NCBI GenBank assembly: GCA_011317545.1 | Contig: WUJK01000003.1 | Coordinates: 3,968,001 to 4,032,000, forward strand | Length of the DNA: 64,000 nt | Direction of reading: 5' to 3' | Origin: Coniella vitis | Lineage: Eukaryota; Ascomycota; Sordariomycetes; Diaporthales; Schizoparmaceae | Shown here: positions 49,191 to 61,800 of the stretch, in pieces | How positions within the stretch are numbered: position 1 is the first letter of the stretch | Layout: each line of letters begins with the position of its first letter | The notes under the pieces: generated by a model | Database searches by the model: none | Told to the model about the DNA's origin: nothing | What the model saw: the letters and a program-made list of their open reading frames with translations, nothing else | Made by a program: the position numbers and the translations under genes

Positions 49191-49204
49191 TATATAATAT
49201 AAGC
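49191..49204. repeat. Target-site duplication of C1, right copy
   Basis: Exact match of 40,967-40,980, directly after the (TAAA)n tail of C1 and before the continuation of element A. Confidence 0.85.
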
Positions 49205-52200
49205 TAAGAATTACTTAATAGCGTTTATATAAAGGGATAGGGCGAGAGAGATATATTAATACTAATTATAAGGGTTCGAAGTCGGTATATTAATATAGCG
49301 GCTTAATAGCGAATTTATAGATAAAATAGTAAATATATTTTAATTAATATTAAGGAAGAGATTAGTGCTATTAAGAGAAGAAATATTATAAAAACGTAGA
49401 CCTAAGAGTATATTATACTTTAATAATATTAATATAAATTCTATTTAACCTACTTCCTTATAATAGTTATAATATTATTTTACAATATAATAGGTAATAG
49501 AATATATACTTAATTAATATTAATAATAGAGTAATAACCGGATATAATAATATTATAAGAATTATAAATAAATAGTACGAAAAAGTAGGTATTAGTTATA
49601 ATAATAATACCGTATAACTAAGTATTTATAGGTAGAAGTAAAGCTATAATCTTTATATATAAACGATATAAATTAGTACTATAAGAGTAGCGAATAGAAT
49701 ATAATTTAGCGATAATAGAGTTTAAGATAAAGCTTTATATATAAACTGTTTATTCGGAGCTAAAATCTAGCCTATATTAGGATATATTTATTACCCGAAC
49801 TTATATTAATAGAATAATAAAAATATATTCTATTAAGAAGCTATATTAATATATATTATTCTTTATAAGATAGAAAAATATAATATCGATATAAGCAAAT
49901 AACCTCCCTATATTAATATGGCGATAGCGCTTAAATTTAGTAATATTATATAATAAAGTTATTCGGAGAAAAGAGATAAAATAGCCTTTAATTATAAATC
50001 TTATATAAGCGATAGATAATATCGATTAATCATAGGAGATATTAATTAAATAAGCTAGCTTAGATTATAAAATATAGTTTATTTATATATAAGATATAAG
50101 GGAAGTCTATTTCTTAAATTAGAACGTTTAAAGGTAAAAGAATATAAATTGAATAATAATCTAAATAATAGCGAATAATCTTATTAAAAATTTAAATAAG
50201 ATTAATATTCTAATATAATTAAAATATTAGATATATAAACTAGTTAATAAGATAGTAAAAAAAGAACGATTATTTATAAAATTCGGAACCCCTAATAAAT
50301 AGGAGAGGTAATATAAATAATAATTATAATAAAATAGGAAAAGTATAGCTTTTTTATAATACCGAATATATATATTATAAAGGAAGTAAATAGAAAGGCG
50401 GTAATATAAAAGAAGATAATTATAAATATATAAAGGGTAAGCTAATATTATATAGTAATAAAGGCTTTATAAGGTATAAATAAGCAATAAACCTTTAAGA
50501 AATAAACTAAAACGAAGAGCTATTTATTAAAACTAAACTCTCGATTACCACCCTTTAAGGATTCGGATACAATACCCTATATTATATATAAAGAAAAAAG
50601 TAGCGTTTTAATAATAAAGTTCTTCTTAAATGCTAATATAGATCTTTCGAATATCGGAAAGCAATTTAATATAAAATATATTTCGAGGTATATAGGAGTA
50701 TAAATATTATAAAGGTAATATAAATTCTATAAAATATTAAATTATAGAAAATAGCTAGGTTAAATAATATCCCGATTAAGTTTCTAAAGATATATAGGTT
50801 AATATTAGCTTAAGTATTAATAGATATTATAAGTATAAGCTTTAAATTAATATACTTCTTATAATATTTTTATAAAATAAGAGTATTAATCCTTTGGAAA
50901 CTAAAAAAGACATAATAGAAATAACGGATAGCCGGTATATACCGATCGATTATATTATTAAGCTATATCGGGAAGGTTATAAAGAAAGTAATAGAAAACT
51001 ATATTATAAATATATCGGAGGAATATAACCTATAACTTAAGAAATAAATAAATAATCGTATAATATATTTAATAGATTTTATAATCTAAATTATAACGGA
51101 TATAGTATTTATAATATAAAACTATAAGCTAATTATAACCCTCCTTTAATAAGATATTATATAAGCTTTTAATTATATAATATATAAAAGAATAGTTAAA
51201 GTATTAGAAGAGAAGGGATTTCCTATTCAGATAATATACTAAATTAAAAGCTATTTCTTAGAAAGAATAATAATACTCTACTTCGATAGAATAATATCTT
51301 CGCTATAAAAAATATATATAGGAGTATTACAGAAATTATTATTATATCCTATTCTTTTTATTATATATATCTTATCGCTATATAAGAAAATTAAAGTGCT
51401 CGGAATATTAATAATAGGGTTTACAGATAATATAAATATTATTATAATAAGTAAAATAATAATAGAGAATTATTAGCGATTATATAATATATATATAGTT
51501 TATAAGTTATAGTAAGGAGATATAGGATAATATTCGCTCTCTAGAAAAATAAGCTTATATACTTTATTAGGACGTATTAAAGTTTATAGAAAGTATATAG
51601 CTAAGTAATATATATATATTAAACCGGCGGAATTAACATAGTTCCTCGAGATATAGCTAGAAAGCTAAGATAATAATAATCTTAAGGAATTTAAAAAGAA
51701 GATAGAAACCTAAAAGTATATATTTATAAGGATTATAGTATTTATATAAGGTTATAATAGCGATTATATAAAGTAGGTTTATATAATAGGTATATAAAGT
51801 ATTATAGCGTATAAAGCTATAATCTAGTATTAGTATAATAAAGATAGGAAGGTAAAAGGTATTATATATAGCTTAAAAGTATTATAGATATCGTACTTAT
51901 ACATAGTTATAAGTATATATAAAACTATATTAAAATATTTACTGAAAACAAAAGCTGGATACCTATTACTACCGGTATATCTTAATATATATATATAATA
52001 GTGATAAAGAAGAGGTAGGAAAGAAAGGCGAAACTCTAATAAGCTTATAATTATATTATTATATAAGTATATAAGCGGGTAACCGGTATAGGAGTTATAT
52101 AGATATAGCCCTTATATATTTAAGATATATTAAGCGAGAAAATATAAAAGAAGCTATATAAATAGCCGGATATAATACAAGAAAGATAATATAAATAAAG

Positions 52201-52732
52201 AATAGAGATAAAATAGTATTAATTTTATAAAAGAGTAATATTCCCGCGAATATAACTAGGAACCTAAGATCTATTAATATCCTAGATCATTATATAAGGC
52301 TTAGAAAATATAACTTCTTAACTCCTTTATACTTTAAAATTATCTATATTAGTTTAAAAGTGTACTTATTTAAATATAAGATTCTTATTATAAGAACGCT
52401 ACTTTATTATTATAAAGCGGTAGAGATAATAAAATATATTATTTTAGATTATCTAAAGGAGAATTAAAGATAAGCTTAGTTATAATATATAATTATAAAT
52501 AAAATAGTAATTCCGCTATATATATATATATATATTATAATATATTAGTAATTAACCTTAAGATTACAGGTATTATAGTAAAATAGGTATTAAGAAGCGG
52601 GAGAATTATAGCTTTTTCGCTAATAAAATATATTATAACGAGGAAAGTATTAGGTATAGGGCTTAAAGAGGGAAAAGAAAGGAGGTAAAGAATTATATAT
52701 TCGTGATTTACTTAATTAATAAAAACTAATAG

Positions 52733-55700
52733 TTTATTTATTTATTTATGAATTTATTTATTTATTTAATAAAATTAAGGCCGGACCAGTTATACTAATA
52801 TACCTCTTAAGGGGTATCTCGGCGTACACTGCCTATTATACTGCTAAGGAGCGTATATACGCCTACCTAGTAAATATAATTATAGTATAATCCAAGCATA
52901 AAAAGCTACTTTATAGCGTATTAGCTATATCCTAGAGGCTAAATACTCTAGGGATTAGTCTTGGAGCAGAGTTATATAATACTATTTATATAGCCCGTAT
53001 AGGGCTACTTTATATTAGGTTAGCGTATTACCGTATAACTATTAGGTATTAGATACCGGCCGAGACCGGTCCCGAAACCGCTCTATATATATACTATATA
53101 TCGACTATATTAGCGATAACCTTACTAGTATAGAAGCCTAAGGGCGCTATACCGAAAAGCCTACTAACTACTTAGCTACTATTATAGCGTAGATATTCTT
53201 ATAATAGTATAAAGTAATAGCTTAAAGCGCGTTAGAGATATACTTTAAAGCGTCTACTATTAATAGTTTATAAAAGTATATATCGCTCTATTAATAATAG
53301 CCAGCCCTTTATCTATAATTATAGATAATAGCTATTATAGCTAAATATACCTTTACTATTATTAATAGTAGGGGTATTATACTATCTACTATACTTCTTC
53401 CACCCCCTTTATAATTCGTCTAAACTCCCTCCTTCTTCCCTTTCTTCTCTTTTCCTCTCTTACTTTATTATATAGCTATATAATAGTATTACTAGCCTAT
53501 ACCGCCGCTATACTATACTTTCTACTAGAACTCCTAATACTGCTATTACTACTATTACTATTATTATACCTCCTAAGAAAGGAAGTAAGCGTATCTACTC
53601 TCCTTAAACGATTACTAAGACTTATAATAGCCTATTAACGTCTTGAACTAATATATAGGTAAATAAGCTAAAGCGCGTTATACCGCAAACGCTATTAATA
53701 CCCGTATAGCTAAGAAACGTATATTAATCTAATTAATCTATATAATCTAGCCTAAGCTCCTAAAGTATTATACCTAGCGCTATTCTAAAGCGTTATAGCC
53801 TCCTAATTATATATCTATATATATATTATAATAATCGTAATATATAGCTCTAAGATAATATCTAAACTCTACTAATTAAATACTATTAATTAATATATCT
53901 ACTAATAGAATTTAAAGCTATTAAGAAGGGTATTACCCCCGTAATATATAGTATACTCCTATATAGCGTTATAAAGCCGACTATTAATATACTAAATAGT
54001 AATAACTACGTTTATAATAAAGACGAGGATAATAATAATATCCTATAAAAGGCCCTTAATAATACCCTTAAGCTTAAGGATAAGGATAAGGGTAGTACTA
54101 AGGCCGCTAAGGACGGTATTAATAACGAAGATAAGGTAGATTTACTCTATATTAGCTATAACTAGGCCGAAGATACTTCTAGTAATAAGGAAGCTACCGC
54201 TAATATATATATTAGAGATAATAACGCCGAAGAGGACGATAATAAAGCCTATTAGGATAAGGCTAATAACGATAGTAACTACGGTATTAATAGTAATACT
54301 AACTATACCTATATAGACGATAGTAATAGTAGTAATAATAATAGTAATAATAATAATATCGGTATTACTTATACTACTACCGCCGGTAATACTAGTAATA
54401 AATACCCTACGCTTACTTCTACTCCTACTAATATTCCTATTACTAAGAAGTAATATTCTACTACTATTACTAGTAATAGTAATACTAAGGCTAAAGCTAT
54501 TAAGATTATAGCTCTTATTAAGGCTAATCCTCCTTATACTACCTATACTATTAATATTCTTACTATTATTAGCGCTTAGCCTAAGGCTAAGATAGGTAAG
54601 AAGAAGGTTAGTATTATTAAGAATATAGGTAAGGCCGTTATACTTACTACTCCTATTAAGCGTAAGAAGATATAGAAGGCTAATAAAGCTACTCCTAGCG
54701 GCCGATATATTATAATCTAGCGTAATATATCTTATAAGTAATACTTAATCTCGGTAATCGCCGATAAATTACTTAGTAATTATTAGGATATTAAAGGTAA
54801 TACTCGTTACTAGCGCTACTAGTATAAGGGCTATAACCCCTTACCTAACTACCTAATAATTATCGGCAGCCAGCTATATAACGCCTTATAAGTAGATAAG
54901 GACGGTAGCCCTTATTATATTACTATTCGTACAGCTAAGGAGGCCTACGATAAAGTATTAATAAAGGGTCTTACCGAGGCTTTTAATAAATCTAAAGAAG
55001 AGGTAGAGCTAATTACTTAGCTTTAGAGGTATACCTATTATATCTAGCCCTATTACCGCTAGTAATAATAGTATTAGCTATAATAATAGTTATAATAGTA
55101 ATAGTACTAAACTATTATTACTACTATTACCGGTATTAATATTACTTATAATTAGGAGTATACCCCTAACGCTATAAGCCTATTATAGTTACTTCCTAGC
55201 CTAATTACCCCTACCCTAAATATTCCCGCCGACCGCTATACCGCGCTATACGCCCTTAGTAACGCTATACGCTAGGTAATCGACTATATATAGCCTAATA
55301 TACCTTAGCCCTAGATAGCTTATAATATAGTTATAAACTACCCTAATAACTAATAGTATAAGATTCCGTTTAAACCCGCCTTCTTATAAGGTAATAAATT
55401 ATATTATACCTACCGTATAAAAAGTAGTAAAGAAACTACTTATAGAGAATCCTTATATACTACTTTTAAGAAGGTAGATTATACTTAATAGTTTATAAAA
55501 ACCATTTATAAATATATTTCGCGGAATTAGCTATTAGGGGGCCCGGAAGGGCCCTTTAGCTAATCTTACTACCTCCGCCTAGCTATAATATAATATACCT
55601 AATACTAAGGCGAAAGCTTACCTAAATAGCCTATTTTATAATAATAGCCTATCTCTAGCCGGCTAAAATAATAATAATATACCTTAAAATCTCCGTAGCT

Positions 55701-58254
55701 AATCCTTATAGCTATAAAAAGAGCTAGTTACTAATAACTTAAAGAGAAGGCCGGCTATATTATAGTCCGATAGCCTAGCTCTTAAGCGCTATACTAATTA
55801 GATAAAACTACCTATTATTATACCTATTATATCTTCTCTAAGCGTTTAATTCCCTCCCGGTAAAAGGTTTATACGCTTAAAGTAATAGGGCTTATTACTC
55901 GCCCTATTAGGGAGAGTATTATACCCCTCCTTATAAGAGTATTTATAAGCTTATTCCTAGCTATACCTATATAGCTAGGACTTTAAAGGATAATTATTAG
56001 CCGGCCCTTTATTAGGTATTATTTATAAAAGGCTTAAAAACTCCGAAAAGCCTATTATAAGGTAATAGGTATATTACCCTATAGTTCCTAAATAACCGAG
56101 GTATTATTTATATAGATAAATATAGCCGTTAGCGCTATTTCTAGCACTAGCTATAGCCCTATAAGCGCTTTAATCGCTTTTATATCGAAAATATATAAGT
56201 ATTTAAAGAGTACCTTAGTAGTAATAATAATAAGTATACCGTCCCTTATAACGGTATACCTATAGCCTACCCTACGCCTAAGCCTATCCTAAACCTTAGA
56301 GCTATTTATATATATTATTATAGCGTCCGGCGGTAGGGCTGTATATTATATATTATAATATATAGCTACCTCCTCCTTAGAATAACCGATATTAGGGTTT
56401 ATAATAGCTCGGTTAGAATATCGAGGAGGTAAAAAGGCCGGTTTAGGTATTATCGGAAACCCGTATATAGCGTCCGTAAGATATATATTAAATACCCTAA
56501 GGTTATAATTAATAGGGGCGTATATCTGCTTATAAAGGGGGTACCCTATATTTAATAAAGCGTATTATAAGTTAGCTCGGCGAATTACTACCCTAAGTAT
56601 AAGCCTAGCTATAGGAAGCCCGCTTTATAAAGGGCTATTATTATATATACCGTCTTTTATACTAATAATGCCCCTTTAATACCTTTTACTAATAGTTAAT
56701 CTACCTTTTTAAGCTATATTATAAGCGTATAGCCTAGCCGAAACTAGGAGTCCGCTATATATATAAGTATCGGGATAAGTATAACTATTACCGTCTTATA
56801 AAAGGATATTATAGGGGGGCTATATTATACTTTCCTAAGATTCTTAAGGTAGGTAATAACCTTTATTATTTTATAAACCCTCTCCTTTATATATTATCTA
56901 CCCGTAAGACGCTTATTAGATTAGAAACCTAACTAGCGGAAGCTAGCTATTTTAGAATAGGAGAGTATATTAATAATAGGCTTTATACGCTTATTACTTA
57001 TTATAATAGCCGGCTATATTACCTCCTTACGCTTAAAGAAGTAGAAAACCTTAGTCTTCTCTACCGCGAATTATACTATATTCCTTATAACCTAATCGTT
57101 AATACTCGCTATATCTATCTCTAATAGTATTATATTCTCCTCTATACTATTAGAGATATAAAGAAAGAGGATATTATCCGTATAGTAAAAATATCTATTG
57201 CCCCTTTATAGAATAAGCTCCGAAAGATATATTATATATAATACCGGCGAAAAAGGCGAGCCCTAGGGTATACTATACTTTACCGAGGAGAAATCCGTTA
57301 TCGACCTATTTAAGCGGACCCGTATTAGCTATATTATTAGGAAGGAGGTTATTAAACTTAATAGTAATAATAGGAAGCTAAGGGCTTATAACCGTACGAT
57401 TAATCTATTAGGAAGAATAGTATTAAAGGCCCCTTATATATCTCTAGTTACTATTATAGTAACTTATCCCCGGGAGAATACTAGCTTAATATTATATATA
57501 AATATTATAATAAGGTCCGTTATAAAGCGTTTTAAATAGCGCTCTATAATACTAAGGGTTAAAGACCCCTTCGGTAAATAGGATCTAGGAAAGCCTATAT
57601 ATAATTAGCTTCTCTAGCCCCTTAGAGAAGGTAAAGAGGAGAATAATAAGCCTATATAACCTAGGGCTATTTATATCCCTTTTTCTTAGCTTAAGGTATA
57701 TTAATACCTCGGTATAATATTAGGGTAAATGGAAATACCTTATAATAAGGTAGTAGTTATAAAGCTATATTAGAAAAGTACTTATATTATCCTAATATTC
57801 CTTTAATAAAGATATAAAGACGCTATTTACCCTAGGAGAGGTAAACTTAACTCGGATAATATATTCCTTAACCTCCTTAAGTATAGCTATATAACTTTTT
57901 CAAAAACGGGCTTCGGAGGAATCCTAGCCCTTAAGCGGGTCTTTAATTAGGTTATTATCCTTAGAGAACCGCTATAGGACCTTATCCTAAAATAGGCTTA
58001 CCTTTTTAACCGGGTTCTTATATAGCGTCCTATCCTTTACTTATAACGGGGGAGTTTATAGCAGTATAGCTAGCTTATATTACCCCGTTATCCCGAAGAT
58101 ATCTATATTTAAAGCCGCTATATTAATCCTATCTTATTAGAAGGTCCGATAATATATTCGGATAGCCCCTTAAAAGGCGTTCCTAGCTATTTAGAACTCC
58201 TTTAAATATACTCGGTAGCTATATTAAGCCCTAATATATACCCGGTAAGCCTCT
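52733..58254 (-). mobile_element. Element C2: inverted, 5'-cut copy of the C LINE
   Basis: The 3' tail (TTTATTTATTT... on the plus strand) is at 52,733-52,777, followed by the reverse complement of the C1 3' end (GGCCGGACCAG..., TATCTCGGCGTACACTGCC). RNase H and RT regions lie at about 55,600-58,000 on the minus strand. The copy ends at 58,254, equivalent to about 43,690 of C1, where the B LTR starts, so the endonuclease and ORF1 are missing here or lie beyond B. Inserted into element A in the opposite orientation to C1. Confidence 0.75.
53881..55370 (+). pseudogene. RIP-broken accessory ORF of element C, about 490 codons in one frame
   Basis: Read from 53,881 in one frame, the plus strand (antisense to the C2 RT) stays protein-like for about 1.5 kb without any frameshift. 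Nearly all interruptions are TAG or TAA, as expected from RIP of TGG, CAG and CAA. The order is: a charged N-part (KLKDKDKGSTKAAKDG); an Asn/Ser/Asp-rich disordered part (DDSNSSNNNSNNNN); a Lys-rich basic part (KAKIGKKKV, TPIKRKKI); a block near 54,720-54,840 with many probable Trp codons spaced as in Myb/SANT-like domains; TAKEAYDKVL; a run of former Gln codons near 55,060-55,110; and a C-part with ALYALSNAIR. The start is unclear (coding-like text also at about 53,600-53,760 in another frame). Unknown family; the DNA-binding idea is inference. Confidence 0.55.
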
Positions 58255-58868
58255 TTATAAGACTATAAAACGCTTACGTAGTATATAAGAGAGTCTATAA
58301 TATAATAATATACTATAATATATATATATACTAAGTTATAGCTATATATATACTCTAATAAGCTTGAAAAGAGCTAAAGAAAGTAAAAGAGCTTAAAGAA
58401 CGCTAATTCGTCTCTTTTAACAAACTTTCTTCAATATCTTAATAACTAAACGAGTATATAAGCTATTACTAATATAATTATAACTAGTATAGAGTATATA
58501 TATATATACTAATATAAAATATATAACGTTGATTACGTAAGCAATGACGTCAGCAGAAGGTTCTAGAAAGTACGTGGACTTTTCAGGCTACGTAAGCCTT
58601 CACCACTACTTTGCCACTCGGCAGAATATATTATTCCACTACCTAATAATAGGAATAACCAAAGATACGGATTTATAATATATATTATAAATTAAAGAAT
58701 AGAAGGCTCTAGAAGATAGCTATAAAATAACTATAAATATAGCTATTCCCTCCCGACGAAAGGAATAGCAATAGAAGCAAGCAAGCATTTCGATATAATA
58801 TAACTACTATTAACCCTCTTCTTTAGCCCCTCGATCCTCTTTACTATTATATATTATAACCTCCAACA
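58255..58868 (-). mobile_element. 3' LTR of Ty3/Gypsy element B
   Basis: 614 bp; in element orientation it begins TGTTGGAGGTTATAAT and ends AGTCTTATAA. It is nearly identical to the LTR at 38,939-39,554 in opposite orientation. It directly follows the end of the integrase region and retains many CA/TG steps. Confidence 0.7.
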
Positions 58869-61800
58869 TAGTCCCTTAATTCTTTTCTAATTAGCGTAAT
58901 CTTTTATTTTCTCTAATACTTCTTCGAATATTTTCCTAAGTTCTAATTAGAGTTCCTTAATTCTTCGAGTTATATCTTATACTACGGGTATAATTCAGCC
59001 TAGAATTTCTTCGAGGTAAGCTATAAGCTATCTTCCGTAGAGTACTTCGAATAATAATACTTATATTATAGATATAATTACGCTATTATAAGCGAACTAA
59101 GCTATAGGTAGGAGTTTAACTTAATAATCCTATTAATAATTAATATAGTATCTAAGATACTATTCGAGGATTTACTTAACTCTTTCTATTTATCCGTTTA
59201 ACTAGGGATAATAAGCTATTGATAGCTTTTATTTCGTCCCGAGGTATTTAAGTAGAGAGGTCTAAAAGTATAATATAAATATATTTCCTCTATTTAAGAT
59301 AAGTTCTTAGGGTATTCTATACTATACGATAATATTTCTAATAAATATATAGGCGAGGCTTATTATATCGCTACTTTCTAAGTAAGGTAGGAAGTAGGTA
59401 TACTTTATTAATCTATAAACTATTATTAAGATATTATCGTATAAAGCCTTAGTTAAGGGTTTTTATAAGATTAATAGCTTAATAATAAAGTCTAAGCTAG
59501 TTAGTTACTATAGTATTATAGGTATTTATAAAGGTTTTAATAATACGTAAGGCTTATATCGATCTACCTTATTCTTCTTATATATATTATATTCGTTAAT
59601 AACTTCTTCTACTAGCTATTTAAGCTTAGGGGGATTCTAATATCGTTTAATTCGTTTATAAGTAGCTTTAATTCCTTAGTATCTATATACTAGGGCTTCG
59701 TATATTATCTTAATATAATTATTCTTATCGTCTTTTAATATACTGCTAAAGTTATATATTTTTCCTACGATTCTAAGTATTACGTTAAGTTCTCGTATTA
59801 TTACTAGTATAATAAGGTTTCCTTCTAAATCTTCTTAAAAGATTACTATAATATCCTAATCTTTACTATTATAGTCTTTATAGTCTAACCGTTTACTAAG
59901 AGCGTCTGCTTATTCGTTTTCTTTACCTTTACGGTAGATAATTTTAAAATCGAATTCTAATAGAAATTCGTATTATCTAACTTATAGTTTATTAAGTTAC
60001 TTTATCGAGGTAAATACCTAAAAGATTCTTATAATCCGTATATATAAGAATTTATTATTTTATACCGATAAGATAGTATTGCTATTCCCTAAAGGCTTCT
60101 ATTATTATTATAAGTTCTTAGTTAGGCGTTCTATAGTTAAGTTCTAGCCCGTTTAATTTCTTACTAAAATTACTAATTATCTATAATCGTCCTTTATTAT
60201 CTTATTATCCGAGTTATCTACCGAGTATATAATTTAATATATTTATCTCGATCTCGAAAACTTTATTTTAGTCTACTTCGATTAGGATAGGTTCTAATAT
60301 AACTATATCTTTAATTATACTAAAGGCTTTTTATACCTATTCGTTCTAGTTAAAGGTAATATCCTTTTTCGTAAGTTCCGTAAGTAATACTATAATATTA
60401 CTATAATTCTTAATAAATTATCGGTAGAAGTTAGTATAGCCTAAGAAGGCTCTAATATCTTTAACGTTCTAAGGTATAAGCTAATCCCTAACTACCTTTA
60501 CCTTATCTTTCTATATTTATATATACCTTAGTATAATAGTATATCTAAGGTAGTTAACTTCCTAAGTATTCTAGTTATATTTAGTAGGTTTTATTAGAAT
60601 CTTATTATCTTAAAGGATCTATAGGATTATTATAATATACTCTTAGTATTCCTCGAATATTTTTAAGTAAATAAGGATATTATCTAGGTAGGCGATTATA
60701 AAGTAATCGAGGTATTCGTATAAGATAAAGTTTATTATCTCTTAGAATAATACTAGGGTATTAGTAAGTCCGAATAGTATAATAAGATATTCGAAATATC
60801 CGTAGCGTATTCTAAACGCTATTTTCTATTCTTCTCCGGGTTTAATACGAATATATATATATCCTTCCTTAAGGTCGAGGGCTATAAACTATTAAGCTCC
60901 TCTAAATCTATCTCTAAGTTCTTTAAAGAAAGGTAAGGGGTACCGATTCTTAATAGTAATATCGTTAAGCTACCGATAGTTAATATATAGTTATAGTTTA
61001 CCGTTTTTCTTTAGTATAAATAGGATTAGGTATCTTGCTAGTAAATATAAAGATTTAATATATCCTTTCTTAAGATTTCTATCGAGGTATTCCCTAGGTA
61101 TTTTAAGTTTATTCTTATCTAATCTATAGATAGGAAAGAACTTCGGTTATTCTCCTTCTTTAAGAGAGATTTCGTAGTTATAGAGCCTATATTCTAATAG
61201 GCTATTATCGAATTTTCCTTAAAATAGTTTCGTAAACTTCCGATACTCTTCTAATATATCGGAGAGGTCTCTAAATATATCTTCTTCCGTATATACTACG
61301 AGGAATAGGAGATATCGTTATATATACTTTATTCCTTCTTAAACCTATTACGATAATATATCCTACTATCTATAGAATCCTATTATATCGTATCCTAATC
61401 TATTATATTCCTTATTTCTTTAGGTATTAATTATCGCTAGATTCTTCTCTATAAGCTATCGAGGGTAATTATTTCCGTAATTAACTATTATTATAATTCT
61501 TCTCGATTTAGAAGTATATATAAGTTCGTTTAAGCCCTTATTATCTAGGTACCGCTTAATAACTAAACTCGATCCTACGCCTTTAATTATAACCGTTTTC
61601 TAAATATCCGCTTTATCCTAGGAAATATAACTATTAGTCTAATCGATTCGAGGATTTTCTTTTCTTAACTATAAAATACCTAAAATTAGTTTGTATTATA
61701 CGGTATCCGTAATATCGAAGTTTATTAGTATCGTATATCCGTAGATTATAACTAGTAATTAATTAGATTCTATATTAATAATACCTTAGCTATAAGCGAT

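Larger units (their letters stand above)
39787..52732 (+). mobile_element. Element A (Tad-like LINE), plus copy split by element C1
   Basis: The left part is 39,787-40,980 and the right part 49,205-52,732; C1 (40,981-49,190) sits between. The right part keeps the reverse transcriptase: a PILF box near 51,340 and the catalytic box reading GFTDN at 51,417-51,431, a RIP-eroded form of the LINE FADD box. This RT type (PQGSPLSPILF-like order followed by the ADD box) is why I call family A a non-LTR element. The 3' end is cut by the inverted C2 copy. Confidence 0.7.
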
